A DNA stretch of 64,000 nucleotides. It comes from Paraburkholderia fungorum. Its GTDB lineage: Bacteria > Pseudomonadota > Gammaproteobacteria > Burkholderiales > Burkholderiaceae. This document shows, in pieces, positions 15,709 to 24,766 of this stretch. Location: NCBI RefSeq assembly GCF_902833645.1, contig NZ_CADFGE010000015.1, forward strand, positions 124,001 through 188,000, written 5' to 3'. Both the position numbers and the translations under genes were made by a program. Below the pieces are notes generated by a model. That model was not told the origin of the DNA. It ran no database searches and saw nothing but the letters and a program-made list of their open reading frames with translations. Numbering within the stretch: the stretch's first letter is position 1; every line of letters starts with the position of its first letter.

Positions 15709-16764
15709 TCAATACCGCGTACTTGCCTTCGCGGCGATCGCCGCCGCCGCTGCGCGGGTTTCCACATGCAGCTTGCCGAACACATGTTCCAGGTGCTTGT
15801 TGACCGTGCGCGGCGCCATGCCGAGAATGTCGCCGATATCGCGATTGGTCTTGCCGCGCGACAGCCATAGCAGGACTTCCGCCTCACGGGCCGTCAGGTT
15901 GAATTGTGCGGCGAGCGCGCTGGTGTGCTCGGCATCGTTGAACTCCTCAAGCAGGATCACCCAGTCTCCACGCGTCGCGCGGCCGAGTACCCGCGCGACG
16001 CGGCGCACGCCGTCCGCAGCCGTTTCGAAGCCGGCTTGCAGATCGCAGCCCGTTTCGATCCAGCGTGCCAGCCATTGATTCAGCATCGGCGGCAGACGCG
16101 GCACGGTATCGGGGAGAGGGGGGAGAGGGGGGAGAAGCCGCGTGCCGTCGTTCGTTAGATGGTGCTTCGCGTTGCCCCCAGTCTCTCCATTCCTCTCGTC
16201 GGTTGTCGCATCGCCCGGCCCGTAGCGCGCAAGACGCTGCCGTGCAAGGTCGCTTTGCCATTTGATTTCTCCGCTCGCGGCCGCAATCAGCGCCGCGCGC
16301 ATACCGATCTCGAGCACCGTATCCGCCTGGCGCTGCTGGCGCGAGCGCTGTACATGGGCGGCAATGCGCGCGCTGACCTCGCTCGGCTTGACGGGCTTGG
16401 TGACATAGTCGATACCTCCGACCCGAAAGCCTTGCACAACGTGTTCGCTGTCGGTCAGCGCGGTCATGAAGATCACCGGCAGATGCCGGTTGCGGGGATC
16501 GGCCTTGATCTGCCGGCAGGTTTCGAAGCCATCCATGCCGGGCATCAGCGCGTCGAGCAGCACGGCATCCGGCGTGATGCGCGCGAGGCGTTGCAACGCG
16601 GACTGCCCGTCGAGTGCAACCAGAACGGCGTAGCCGGATGCCCGCAGCGTATCGGACAGCAGCGCTAGGTTGTCGGGCGTGTCGTCGACGATCAGCACGA
16701 CCGGCTTGTCGTCGGGCAGTTCCGGTTGCGTGTCCGGGGGCAGGAGCAGCGATTCGTCATGCAT
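15709..16764 (-). CDS. Response regulator with LuxR-type DNA-binding domain
   Basis: A 351-residue regulator. The receiver (about 21-140) has VLIVDD (23-28), phospho-acceptor Asp71 in AVLLDALMPGMDG and the conserved Lys in YVTKPV. A variable middle segment with a PPLPPLP stretch leads to a C-terminal LuxR HTH (LTAREAEVLLWLSRGKTNRD, then APRTVNKHLEHVF). Its start overlaps the end of the upstream NCS1-kinase gene by 8 bp, so the two are very likely translated together and form one phosphorelay. The divergent urt-fmd operon is the natural candidate target (inference). Confidence 0.9.
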   Translation of the reverse strand: MHDESLLLPPDTQPELPDDKPVVLIVDDTPDNLALLSDTLRASGYAVLVALDGQSALQRLARITPDAVLLDALMPGMDGFETCRQIKADPRNRHLPVIFMTALTDSEHVVQGFRVGGIDYVTKPVKPSEVSARIAAHVQRSRQQRQADTVLEIGMRAALIAAASGEIKWQSDLARQRLARYGPGDATTDERNGETGGNAKHHLTNDGTRLLPPLPPLPDTVPRLPPMLNQWLARWIETGCDLQAGFETAADGVRRVARVLGRATRGDWVILLEEFNDAEHTSALAAQFNLTAREAEVLLWLSRGKTNRDIGDILGMAPRTVNKHLEHVFGKLHVETRAAAAAIAAKASTRY

Positions 16765-19700
16765 CGGGATTGACCTGCTGGGTAGGCGCGAGCAACTGCG
16801 CGAGTTCGGTCAGCCGGAAGCGCCGCGCGAGGACGCGCAACGGTTCGAGCACGGAGGCCAGTTCAGGCGCGTTGATCTGCGCCGCGTCGAGTTGTTCGAT
16901 GAAGCCCTGCACGTAACCCATTTCAAGTTGCGTATGCAGTTTTTCGCGCAAGGTGGCGGGCAAGCTTACCGGCGCGTCAGCCGAACCGGCGCATGCAGGC
17001 GGTACCATGCCGGGTGTTTCAACGATCCACTGCAGTTGCAGCAGCGCCGCCAGTTTGTCGAGCAAAAGCGGAATGTGCAGCGGTTTGGCGAGATAGTCGT
17101 CGCAACCGGCGGCGGTGCCTTTGTCGCGATCGTCGGCGAAAGCGTTGGCCGACAGGATCAGGATCGGCGCCGCCGATAACCGGTTGTCGCGAATCAGGCG
17201 GCTCGCCTCGAAGCCGTCCATGTCCGGCATCGAGACATCCATCACGATGAGGTCGGCCGCCCCTGTGCCGAGCCATTGCAGCGCCTCAGGTCCGCTCGCG
17301 GCTTCCACGACCACGAAGCCAAGCGGCGCGAGCGTATGCGTGACGATGCGGCGCTGCTCGGTGAGATCGTCGACCACCAGCACCGTGCGGCGCGGCCCGT
17401 CGTACCCCTTGATGTTGAGCGGACCGTTCGCCAGCCGCTGGGGCTCACGCACTTCCGGCGCGAACAGCTTGACGATAAAGCGGGTCCCACTGCCCACCTC
17501 GCTTTGCACTTGCAGGTTGCCGCCCATCAGCTCCGTGAGCAGGCGGCAGATCGTCAGGCCGAGGCCGGCGCCGTGGTCGTGTTCGCGCGCCGCCGCGCCG
17601 CGCTCGAACGGCAGGAACAGACGCTCCAGTTCGGCGGCCGGCATGCCGGGGCCGGTGTCGGTGATCTCGAAGGTGAGGGTTTCCCACGCATAGCCCGCGC
17701 GCACCTTCACCGAACCGCTCGAGGTGAAGCGGATCGCATTACCGATCAGATTGATGAGAATCTGCCGTACCCGTTTTTCGTCGATGCGTACCACTTCTGG
17801 AATGCGGCCGGTCGTCTGGAAATCGAACTGCAGTCCTTTGTCGGTAGCCTGCGGTTCGAGCATTGCCGAGAGCTGTGTGACGAAGTCCGGCAGTGCGATC
17901 TCCGTCACGTTAAGCTGCAGTTTGCCCGCCTCGATGCGCGCGACGTCGAGCAGGCCGTCGACGAGCGCCAGCAAGTGTTCGCCGCTGCGATAGATGGTCG
18001 CCACGGCGTCGCGGCGGCCCGCCGGCAGTTCGTCCGTGCCTTGCAGCAGTAGCTGCGCGTAGCCGAGAATGCTGTTGAGCGGCGTGCGCAATTCGTGGCT
18101 GAGACCCGTCACATAGCGGCTCTTCGCGCGGTTGGCCGATTCGGCGGCGGCGCTCGCCTGCTGGAGTGCCGCATCGGTTTTGCGGTGCGCCTCGATTTCC
18201 TGCATCAGCAGTTCGGCTTGCCGCTGCGACTCCTCTTGCGTGACCTTGCGGTTTTCGTTGGCGAGCACCAACCACCACGCGGCGATGCAGCCGATCAGCG
18301 CAAGTGCGAAAAAAGCCTTCAGATACCCTTGTAGCAGCACGTCGTGAACCGTGGCGTCGAGATCGGGCAGGGTCCGCATGCTCTGATTCCACTGCACGGC
18401 AAGCACGCCGCCGAGCAGCGCGAGCACGACGATCAGCAGACCGGTGTACTGTGCGAGACGCAAACCTGCCGCGCCCAGGCGCAGCCGCGGGAACAGTGCA
18501 TGGATCGATTTGCCGAACTGGGCAGGCAGTCGCGCATGAGGCTTGCAGGAGTCGTTGCAGCGCGAGTCGAGTGAGCAGCACAACGAGCAGATCGAGCCGG
18601 CGTAGGCCGGGCAGTGCGCCATGTCTTCACGCTCGAAGCTGTTTTCGCAGATCACGCAACGCAGCACCGCGCCCGCTTCGAGGTCGTGGCTGTCGCGCGC
18701 CAGATAGAAGCGCCCGCGCGTGGCGATCGCCAGCAATGGCGAGCAGACGAAGGCGACCAGCAGCGCGATGAAGGACGCCAATGCTTCCGCGGTCGCGCCG
18801 AACACGCCGCCATGCGAGAGGGCGGCCATCAGCGAGGCGATCACCATGGCACCCACCCCGACGGGGTTGATGTCGTACAGGTGCGCGCGCTTGAACTCGA
18901 TATCGCGAGGGCTATAACCGAGCGGCTTGCTGATCACGAGGTCGCCGACCACCGCGCCAATCCAGGCAATCGCCACGTTCGCATAGAGTGCGAGCACCTT
19001 GCTGATGGCTTCGAAAACCCCCATCTCGACGAGCAGCAGGGCGATCAACACATTGAACACCAGCCATACCACGCGCCCCGGGTGGCTGTGTGTGAGCCGC
19101 GCGAAGAAATTCGACCACGCGAGCGAACCGGCGTAGGCGTTGGTGACGTTGATTTTCAGTTGCGAGACGATCACCAGCAGCGTCATCGCGGCGAGTGCGC
19201 CTTCGGGCGAATGGAACACGTAGTGATACGCGACCAGATACATCTGGGTCGGTTCGACGGCTTTCACGGGGTCGATCTCGTGCTGGATGGCGAGGAAGGC
19301 AAGCAACGCCCCGCCCAGCATTTTCAATGCGCCAGGCACGATCCAGCCCGGGCCGGCCGAAATCAGCGCGACCCACCAGCGAAGCCGATTTGCGCGCGTG
19401 CGCGGCGGCAGGAAGCGCAGGTAGTCGACCTGTTCGCCGATCTGCACGATCAGAGAAAACACCACGGTGCAGCCGGCACCGAAGGAAGCCAGCCTGAACT
19501 CGCGGCCGTCCCCCGACAGGCCGACGAACGTGACCCATTCAGCGAGCACGTGCGGCTCGCGCCACAGCACCACGGCGTAGGGCACGACGAGCAGCACGAG
19601 CCACAAAGGCTGGGTCCAGCCTTGCAGGCGGTTGATGAACGTGATGCCGAAGGTCACCACCGGAATGATGACGAGCGCGCTGATCACGTAGGCGAGCGAT

Positions 19701-20218
19701 AGCGGAATCTTCAGATAAAGCTCGAGCGCGAGCGACATGATGGCCGCTTCGAGCGCGAAAAATACAAAGGTGAAGATCGCGTAGATCAGCGACGTCAGCG
19801 TGGAGCCCAGATAGCCGAAACCGGCGCCGCGCGTGAGCAGGTCCATGTCGACGCCGTTGCGCGCAGCGTAGTAGCTGATCGGTATGCCGGTCAGAAAGAT
19901 CAGCACGGAGACGGCGAGAATCGCGTAGACCGCGTTCGCGAAGCCGTAGTTCACCACCAGCGCGCCGCCAATTGCTTCCAGCGCGAGGAACGATACCGCG
20001 CCGATCGCCGTATTGGCGACCCGGAACTCCGACCAGCGCCGGAATGTGCGCGGCGTGAAGCGCAGCGCGTAATCCTCGAGCGTTTCGTCGCCGACCCATG
20101 CGTTGTAGTCGCGGCGAATCTTGACGATGCGCTGCGTGCCGCCGGACGGAGGGCGCGATGCCCCAGCCTGGGTAGCCGGGCCGGCGGCGCGCGAGGGCTG
20201 TGATTCTGTTTGGTGCAT
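16757..20218 (-). CDS. NCS1-transporter/hybrid histidine kinase fusion
   Basis: About 1153 residues in one frame. Residues ~60-510 resemble an NCS1-family permease (nucleobase/cation symporters): about 12 hydrophobic segments, a soluble start KIRRDYNAWVGDETLEDYAL and the internal GAGFGYLGSTLTSLIYA. Residues 521-558 hold eight cysteines (C521xxC524, then C536, C544, C547, C548, C554, C558), a likely zinc-ribbon-like element. Two more TM segments follow, then HisKA (SHELRTP, His708), HATPase (NLIGNAIRFT, DTGPGMP, GAGLGLTI) and a receiver with Asp994 in LIVMDVSMPD. The fusion implies that a transporter-like module senses substrate for a phosphorelay. The start is uncertain; ATGs at 20278 and 20326 are in frame but have no better ribosome site. 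Confidence 0.85.
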   Translation of the reverse strand: MHQTESQPSRAAGPATQAGASRPPSGGTQRIVKIRRDYNAWVGDETLEDYALRFTPRTFRRWSEFRVANTAIGAVSFLALEAIGGALVVNYGFANAVYAILAVSVLIFLTGIPISYYAARNGVDMDLLTRGAGFGYLGSTLTSLIYAIFTFVFFALEAAIMSLALELYLKIPLSLAYVISALVIIPVVTFGITFINRLQGWTQPLWLVLLVVPYAVVLWREPHVLAEWVTFVGLSGDGREFRLASFGAGCTVVFSLIVQIGEQVDYLRFLPPRTRANRLRWWVALISAGPGWIVPGALKMLGGALLAFLAIQHEIDPVKAVEPTQMYLVAYHYVFHSPEGALAAMTLLVIVSQLKINVTNAYAGSLAWSNFFARLTHSHPGRVVWLVFNVLIALLLVEMGVFEAISKVLALYANVAIAWIGAVVGDLVISKPLGYSPRDIEFKRAHLYDINPVGVGAMVIASLMAALSHGGVFGATAEALASFIALLVAFVCSPLLAIATRGRFYLARDSHDLEAGAVLRCVICENSFEREDMAHCPAYAGSICSLCCSLDSRCNDSCKPHARLPAQFGKSIHALFPRLRLGAAGLRLAQYTGLLIVVLALLGGVLAVQWNQSMRTLPDLDATVHDVLLQGYLKAFFALALIGCIAAWWLVLANENRKVTQEESQRQAELLMQEIEAHRKTDAALQQASAAAESANRAKSRYVTGLSHELRTPLNSILGYAQLLLQGTDELPAGRRDAVATIYRSGEHLLALVDGLLDVARIEAGKLQLNVTEIALPDFVTQLSAMLEPQATDKGLQFDFQTTGRIPEVVRIDEKRVRQILINLIGNAIRFTSSGSVKVRAGYAWETLTFEITDTGPGMPAAELERLFLPFERGAAAREHDHGAGLGLTICRLLTELMGGNLQVQSEVGSGTRFIVKLFAPEVREPQRLANGPLNIKGYDGPRRTVLVVDDLTEQRRIVTHTLAPLGFVVVEAASGPEALQWLGTGAADLIVMDVSMPDMDGFEASRLIRDNRLSAAPILILSANAFADDRDKGTAAGCDDYLAKPLHIPLLLDKLAALLQLQWIVETPGMVPPACAGSADAPVSLPATLREKLHTQLEMGYVQGFIEQLDAAQINAPELASVLEPLRVLARRFRLTELAQLLAPTQQVNPDA

Positions 20219-20491
20219 CGAGGCTCGTCGTCGATGGGTTCCGGGGCTGACGGCGCGTTTATGCAAGTTGCGTTCCATTCGGGGCCGCAGCGGCACCGTG
20301 ATGCGATGGGCGGCCGCGCGCGGCACGGCCCGCGCACCATGCCGGCGCGATTATAGGCAGCGCAATTGCGTCGCGCCCTACGTCAACTGACGTATTGGGC
20401 CGCGCAAATTGGCTACCTACTTTTCGTTACGTCGACACCGCCAGCCGCTGCACAGCGCGGGTCGCCCGACCACGACTACAAGGAGAACCCG
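20219..20491. promoter_or_regulatory. Divergent promoter region, NCS1-kinase / urtA
   Basis: 273 bp between two divergent operons that probably belong to one regulatory unit. A clear AAGGAG ribosome site (20480-20485) precedes urtA. No specific operator was identified by eye. Short in-frame ATGs here keep the 5' end of the kinase gene uncertain. Confidence 0.5.
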
Positions 20492-21757
20492 ATGTCACAC
20501 GACGATCAGAACGAGCCTGGCATGCCTTCGGCGCTACGCCGAAAACTCTTGATGGGCCTCGCCGCCGCGCCCGCGCTCGCCATCTCCGGCATCGCGCGGG
20601 CCCAGCAGTATCCGACCGCCAAGGTCAACACCACCCACCTCGCGGTGACCGATACGGAGGTGACAGTCGGCCAGTTGCACTCGGCAACCGGCACCATGGC
20701 GATCTCCGAAACCGGCTCGATTCAGGCGGAGCGTCTCGCGATCGAACAGATCAACGCGGCGGGCGGCATTCTCGGCCGTCAGATCAAGATCATTCAGGAA
20801 GACGGTGCGTCCGACTGGCCGACCTTCGCGGAGAAGTCCAAGAAACTGCTCGAAAACGATCACGTGGCGGCCGTATTCGGCTGCTGGACCTCGGCGTCGC
20901 GCAAGGCCGTGCTGCCGATCTTCGAGCGCGATAACGGCCTGCTGTACTACCCGACTTTCTACGAAGGGCTCGAGCAATCGAAGAACGTGTTCTACACGGG
21001 GCAAGAAGCGACCCAGCAGATTCTCTGGGGGCTGAACTGGGCGAACCAGACGAAGAAGGCGAAGAGCTTCTTCCTGATCGGTTCCGACTACATCTGGCCG
21101 CGCACGTCGAACAAGATTGCACGCAAGCATATCGAGCAGCATCTGAGCGGCTGCAAGGTGGTCGGCGAGGAGTATTACCCGCTCGGCACAACTAACTTCA
21201 ACTCGCTGATCAACAAGATCAAGATCGCCAAACCGGATTGCATTTACGCGATCATCGTCGGCGGCTCCAACGTGGCTTTCTACAAGCAGCTTAAAGCGGC
21301 GGGCATTACCGCGGACAAGCAGTTCCTTCTGACCATTTCGGTGACCGAGGACGAAGTGCTCGGAATCGGCGGCGAAAACGTCGCGGGTTTCTACTCGGCG
21401 ATGAAGTATTTCGAATCGCTCGACAACGACAACAACAAGAAATTCGTCGCGGCGTTCAAGGCCAAATACGGACCCAAATCGGTGATCGGGGACGTCACCC
21501 AGGCCGCCTATCTCGGTCCGTGGCTGTGGAAAGCGGCGGTGGAAAAAGCAGGCAGCTTCGACGTCGACAAGGTCGTCGCCGCATCGCCTGGCATCGAATT
21601 GAAGAGCGCGCCGGAAGGCTACGTGAAGATCCACGCGAATCATCACTTGTGGAGCCGCACACGCATCGGTCAGGCGCAGGCGGATGGCCAGTTCAAGGTC
21701 GTGGCCGAATCGCCCGATCTGATCGAGCCGAATCCGTTCCCCAAGGGCTATCAGTAA
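20492..21757 (+). CDS. urtA: Urea/short-chain amide ABC transporter, substrate-binding protein
   Basis: A 421-residue periplasmic binding protein of the UrtA/FmdD type. The N-terminal signal contains the pair RRKLLMGL followed by a hydrophobic stretch and a cut near ARA, which fits Tat or Sec export. The mature part is a type 1 periplasmic binding fold: VGQLHSATGTMAISETG, then FGCWTSASRKAVLPIFE and YYPTFYEGLEQSKNVFYTG are characteristic of urea-binding members. A strong ribosome site lies 7 bp upstream. It is the first gene of urtABCDE-fmdA-fmdB. Because a formamidase gene follows, the substrate may be formamide or other short amides as well as urea. Confidence 0.92.
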   Translation: MSHDDQNEPGMPSALRRKLLMGLAAAPALAISGIARAQQYPTAKVNTTHLAVTDTEVTVGQLHSATGTMAISETGSIQAERLAIEQINAAGGILGRQIKIIQEDGASDWPTFAEKSKKLLENDHVAAVFGCWTSASRKAVLPIFERDNGLLYYPTFYEGLEQSKNVFYTGQEATQQILWGLNWANQTKKAKSFFLIGSDYIWPRTSNKIARKHIEQHLSGCKVVGEEYYPLGTTNFNSLINKIKIAKPDCIYAIIVGGSNVAFYKQLKAAGITADKQFLLTISVTEDEVLGIGGENVAGFYSAMKYFESLDNDNNKKFVAAFKAKYGPKSVIGDVTQAAYLGPWLWKAAVEKAGSFDVDKVVAASPGIELKSAPEGYVKIHANHHLWSRTRIGQAQADGQFKVVAESPDLIEPNPFPKGYQ

Positions 21758-21765
21758 AACGCGAA

Positions 21766-21788
21766 GCAGCGCGAGTCGAACGCGCTGC
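21766..21788 (+). terminator. Intra-operon hairpin after urtA
   Basis: GCAGCGCG and CGCGCTGC form a perfect 8-bp stem with a 7-base loop, starting 9 bp after the urtA stop; there is no T run. Hairpins directly after binding-protein genes commonly stabilise the upstream message or reduce read-through, giving an excess of binding protein over membrane subunits. That role is inferred. Confidence 0.55.
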
Positions 21789-21826
21789 CTTCACGCGAGC
21801 GCGCGGATCATTTCGAGGAGAGACGC

Positions 21827-22744
21827 ATGTCGGCTTCAGACATTCTTAACGTCACGCTGATGCAAGGTTTTGCCGGCTTGAGCCTGTTCAGCGTGCTGCT
21901 GCTGATGGGGCTGGGGCTGGCGGTGATCTTCGGCCAGATGGGCGTGATCAACATGGCGCACGGCGAGTTCATGACGATCGGCGCTTACACGATCTATTTG
22001 TTCTCGCAACTGGCCGATAACTATTGGCACGGGTACGCGCCGGTGTACTTCCCGGTCGCGATCTGCGCTGCCTTCGTGCTGGCGTTCGCGGCCGGCTGGC
22101 TGGCGGAGTGGGCGCTGATCCGCCATCTGTACCGACGTCCGCTCGACACGCTGCTCGCCACCTGGGGCCTGAGCCTCGGGATGCAGCAGGTGTTTCGCTC
22201 GGTGTTCGGCCCGAAGGAGGTGAGTCCCACGCTGCCGGACTGGCTCATGGGTTCGTGGTCGCCGAAGCCCGGTCTCGACATCCCGATCAACGGACTATTC
22301 GTGATGAGCCTCGCGGTGCTGATGACGGGCGGGGTGCTGCTGGCGCTGTACCGCTCGCGCTGGGGACTGCGGGTGCGCGCCACGGTCGCGAACCGGCAGA
22401 TGGCGAACGCGGCCGGCATCGATACCCGCAAGACCGACCGGCTGACCTTCGCGATCGGCTGCGGGATCGCGGGCGTGGCGGGCGCCGCGTTCACGGCGAT
22501 CGGCTCGACGGGGCCGACCAGCGGCTCGCTCTATATCGTCGATTCGTTCCTGGTGGTGACGTTCGGCGGCGCGGCAAGTCTGCTCGGCACGGTGGCGTCC
22601 GCGTTCGGGATCGCGCAGATGCAGTCGATCAGCGAGTTTTTCATGACCGGCTCATCGGCACGCGTAATGACGCTGCTCACCATCGTCATTGTGCTGATGT
22701 TGCGGCCGCAAGGGCTCTTTGCTTCAAAGGTGCGGCGTGCCTGA
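21827..22744 (+). CDS. urtB: Urea/amide ABC transporter permease UrtB
   Basis: A 305-residue inner-membrane permease of the branched-chain amino acid (LivH) type. Several strongly hydrophobic helices are visible, with VIFGQMGVINMAHGEFMTIG (about 34-53), the standard LivH/UrtB signature. It has no long N-terminal periplasmic extension, unlike some UrtB proteins (for example those of cyanobacteria), and resembles FmdE of the Methylophilus amide system. GGAGAGA precedes the ATG. It is expected to pair with UrtC to form the channel energised by UrtD and UrtE. Confidence 0.92.
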   Translation: MSASDILNVTLMQGFAGLSLFSVLLLMGLGLAVIFGQMGVINMAHGEFMTIGAYTIYLFSQLADNYWHGYAPVYFPVAICAAFVLAFAAGWLAEWALIRHLYRRPLDTLLATWGLSLGMQQVFRSVFGPKEVSPTLPDWLMGSWSPKPGLDIPINGLFVMSLAVLMTGGVLLALYRSRWGLRVRATVANRQMANAAGIDTRKTDRLTFAIGCGIAGVAGAAFTAIGSTGPTSGSLYIVDSFLVVTFGGAASLLGTVASAFGIAQMQSISEFFMTGSSARVMTLLTIVIVLMLRPQGLFASKVRRA

Positions 22745-22756
22745 GCACTCATCGAC

Positions 22757-22801
22757 TGTGTCGCCGCTTGTGTCACCGCTTGTGTCGCCGCTTGTGTCAC
22801 C
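22757..22801 (+). repeat. 12-bp tandem repeat between urtB and urtC
   Basis: 3.75 copies of a 12-bp unit, TGTGTCGCCGCT alternating with TGTGTCACCGCT, starting 12 bp after the urtB stop in the 96-bp gap before urtC. Not coding. It may vary in copy number. Confidence 0.85.
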
Positions 22802-22840
22802 AGTCAGCCCTTTCAATCGCTTCAGCCCGGAGAAACGAAT

Positions 22841-24004
22841 ATGGACCAGCTGAACCCTTCCGCCGGCACGTCCGTCGCGCCGGACCGCGCCGTGGGCCAA
22901 GCCGGCTTGCGCCACACGCTCAAGCGCTGGCTGACGGGCGACGGCTACGGCAGCATCGTCGTGCTGGCGCTGCTGATTCTCGTGGTGTTTCCACTCGCAC
23001 TCGATGTGTTCCGCCTGAATCTGATGGGCAAGTATCTGACCTACGCGTTCGTCGCCGTTGGGCTCGTGATGGCGTGGGGCTACGGCGGCGTGCTGAGCCT
23101 CGGGCAGGGCGTGTTCTTCGGCCTCGGCGGTTATTGCATGGCGATGTTCCTGAAGCTCGAAGCGTCGGACCCGATCAGCACGAAGATCCAGTCGACGCCG
23201 GGCATTCCCGACTTCATGGACTGGAATCAACTGACCGCCTTGCCGTTCTGGTGGAAGCCGTTTCATTCGCTGCCGTTTGCGCTGGCGGCGGTGCTGGCCG
23301 TGCCCTGCGCGCTCGCGTTCGTGGTCGGCTTCGCGATGTTCAAGCGACGCGTGGGCGGCGTCTACTTCGCGATCATCACGCAGGCGGTGGCGCTGATCCT
23401 GTCGGTGCTGATCATCGGCCAACAGGGCTATACCGGCGGTGTGAACGGCATCACCGATCTGCGCACGCTGCTTGGCTGGGATATTCGCGGCGATGGCGCA
23501 AAGCTGATCCTGTACTTCATCAATGCGGTGCTGCTGCTCACGGCCATTATTTGCTGCCGGCAGATCCAGCGCAGCAAGCTCGGCACCTTGCTGCTCGCGA
23601 TGCGCGACAAGGAGGACCGGGTGCGCTTTTCCGGCTACGACGTGGCCATGTTCAAGGTGTTCGCGTTTTGCATCGCCGCTGTGCTCGCGGCGATCGGCGG
23701 GGCGATGTTCACGCTGCAGGTCGGTTTCATGTCGCCCTCGTTCGTGGGCATCGTGCCGTCCATCGAGATGGTGATCTACGCCGCGGTGGGCGGGCGTATG
23801 TCGCTGGTGGGCGCGGTCTATGGCGCGGTGCTCGTCAATCTCGGCAAGACATGGTTCTCCGAGAGTTTCCCGAACCTGTGGCTGTTCCTCATGGCCGCGC
23901 TCTTCATCGGCGTCGTGATGGCGTTTCCAAACGGGCTGGCGGGTCTTTACGACAGCCACGTCAAGCCATGGCTCGCGCGCCTCGGCGCAAGGAGCGCCTC
24001 ATGA
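22841..24004 (+). CDS. urtC: Urea/amide ABC transporter permease UrtC
   Basis: A 387-residue LivM-type inner-membrane permease. After a ~30-residue cytoplasmic start it has about nine hydrophobic segments. GYGGVLSLGQGVFFGLGGYC is the family signature, and QQGYTGGVNGITDL and PNGLAGL near the end are also typical. CGGAGAAA precedes the ATG at 22841. Its stop overlaps the urtD start (ATGA), so the two are translationally coupled. Partner of UrtB. Confidence 0.92.
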   Translation: MDQLNPSAGTSVAPDRAVGQAGLRHTLKRWLTGDGYGSIVVLALLILVVFPLALDVFRLNLMGKYLTYAFVAVGLVMAWGYGGVLSLGQGVFFGLGGYCMAMFLKLEASDPISTKIQSTPGIPDFMDWNQLTALPFWWKPFHSLPFALAAVLAVPCALAFVVGFAMFKRRVGGVYFAIITQAVALILSVLIIGQQGYTGGVNGITDLRTLLGWDIRGDGAKLILYFINAVLLLTAIICCRQIQRSKLGTLLLAMRDKEDRVRFSGYDVAMFKVFAFCIAAVLAAIGGAMFTLQVGFMSPSFVGIVPSIEMVIYAAVGGRMSLVGAVYGAVLVNLGKTWFSESFPNLWLFLMAALFIGVVMAFPNGLAGLYDSHVKPWLARLGARSAS

Positions 24005-24744
24005 GCAATACGGATTTCGTGCTGGCTGTGGAAGGCCTGAGCGTGTCGTTCGATGGTTTCAAGGCCATCGATTCGTTGAACCTGTACGTCGATCGCGGTG
24101 AGTTGCGCGTGGTGATCGGACCGAACGGCGCGGGCAAGACGACGCTGCTCGATCTGATCTGCGGCAAGACGCGAGCGAGCGAAGGCAGCATCAAGTTTCG
24201 CAACGAAGAGATGACGCGGCTGCCGGAGTTTCGCCGCGTACGCAAAGGGATTGGCCGCAAGTTCCAGACGCCGTCGATCTACGAAAACCTCTCCGTGTTC
24301 CAGAACCTCGAAGTGTCGTTTCCGCGCGGGCGGGGCGTGTTCGGTGCGTTGACGTTCCGGCGCACCGGCGACGTGCTCGACCGCGTGCGCAGCGTGGCCG
24401 GGGAAATCGGCCTTGAAAACCAGCTCGATCTCGAAGCCGGGCTGCTGTCGCACGGACAGAAGCAGTGGCTGGAAATCGGCATGTTGCTGATGCAGGACCC
24501 GGAGCTGCTGATGCTCGACGAACCGATTGCCGGCATGAGCGTGCGCGAGCGCGAGATCACGGCCGAGCTGCTCAAGCGGATCTGCCAGAACCGCTCGATG
24601 ATCGTGATCGAGCATGACATGGCATTCGTCGCGCAGATCGCTCACAAGGTCACCGTGATGCACCAGGGAAAGGTGCTCGCCGAAGGGGCGATGGAACAGG
24701 TGCAGGCGGACCCGCGCGTCATCGATGTTTATCTTGGCCACTGA
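24001..24744 (+). CDS. urtD: Urea/amide ABC transporter ATP-binding protein UrtD
   Basis: A 247-residue ABC ATPase of the LivG type. Walker A is GPNGAGKTT at 40-48, the signature is LSHGQKQWLEIG (degenerate, as usual for UrtD), Walker B is LLMLDEPIAG and the switch His lies in IVIEHDM. RKFQTPSIYENLSVFQNLEV is typical of the family. Starts within the urtC stop (4-bp overlap). Works with UrtE at the cytoplasmic face of UrtBC. Confidence 0.93.
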   Translation: MSNTDFVLAVEGLSVSFDGFKAIDSLNLYVDRGELRVVIGPNGAGKTTLLDLICGKTRASEGSIKFRNEEMTRLPEFRRVRKGIGRKFQTPSIYENLSVFQNLEVSFPRGRGVFGALTFRRTGDVLDRVRSVAGEIGLENQLDLEAGLLSHGQKQWLEIGMLLMQDPELLMLDEPIAGMSVREREITAELLKRICQNRSMIVIEHDMAFVAQIAHKVTVMHQGKVLAEGAMEQVQADPRVIDVYLGH

Positions 24745-24766
24745 GTGGTCCACGGAGGAGCACAGC

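Noticed and set aside
22024..24744. 906-codon frame that appears to cover urtB, urtC and urtD
   Set aside because: Only its last part is real (urtD). The upstream portion is the out-of-phase shadow of urtB and urtC, which have their own signatures and ribosome sites.
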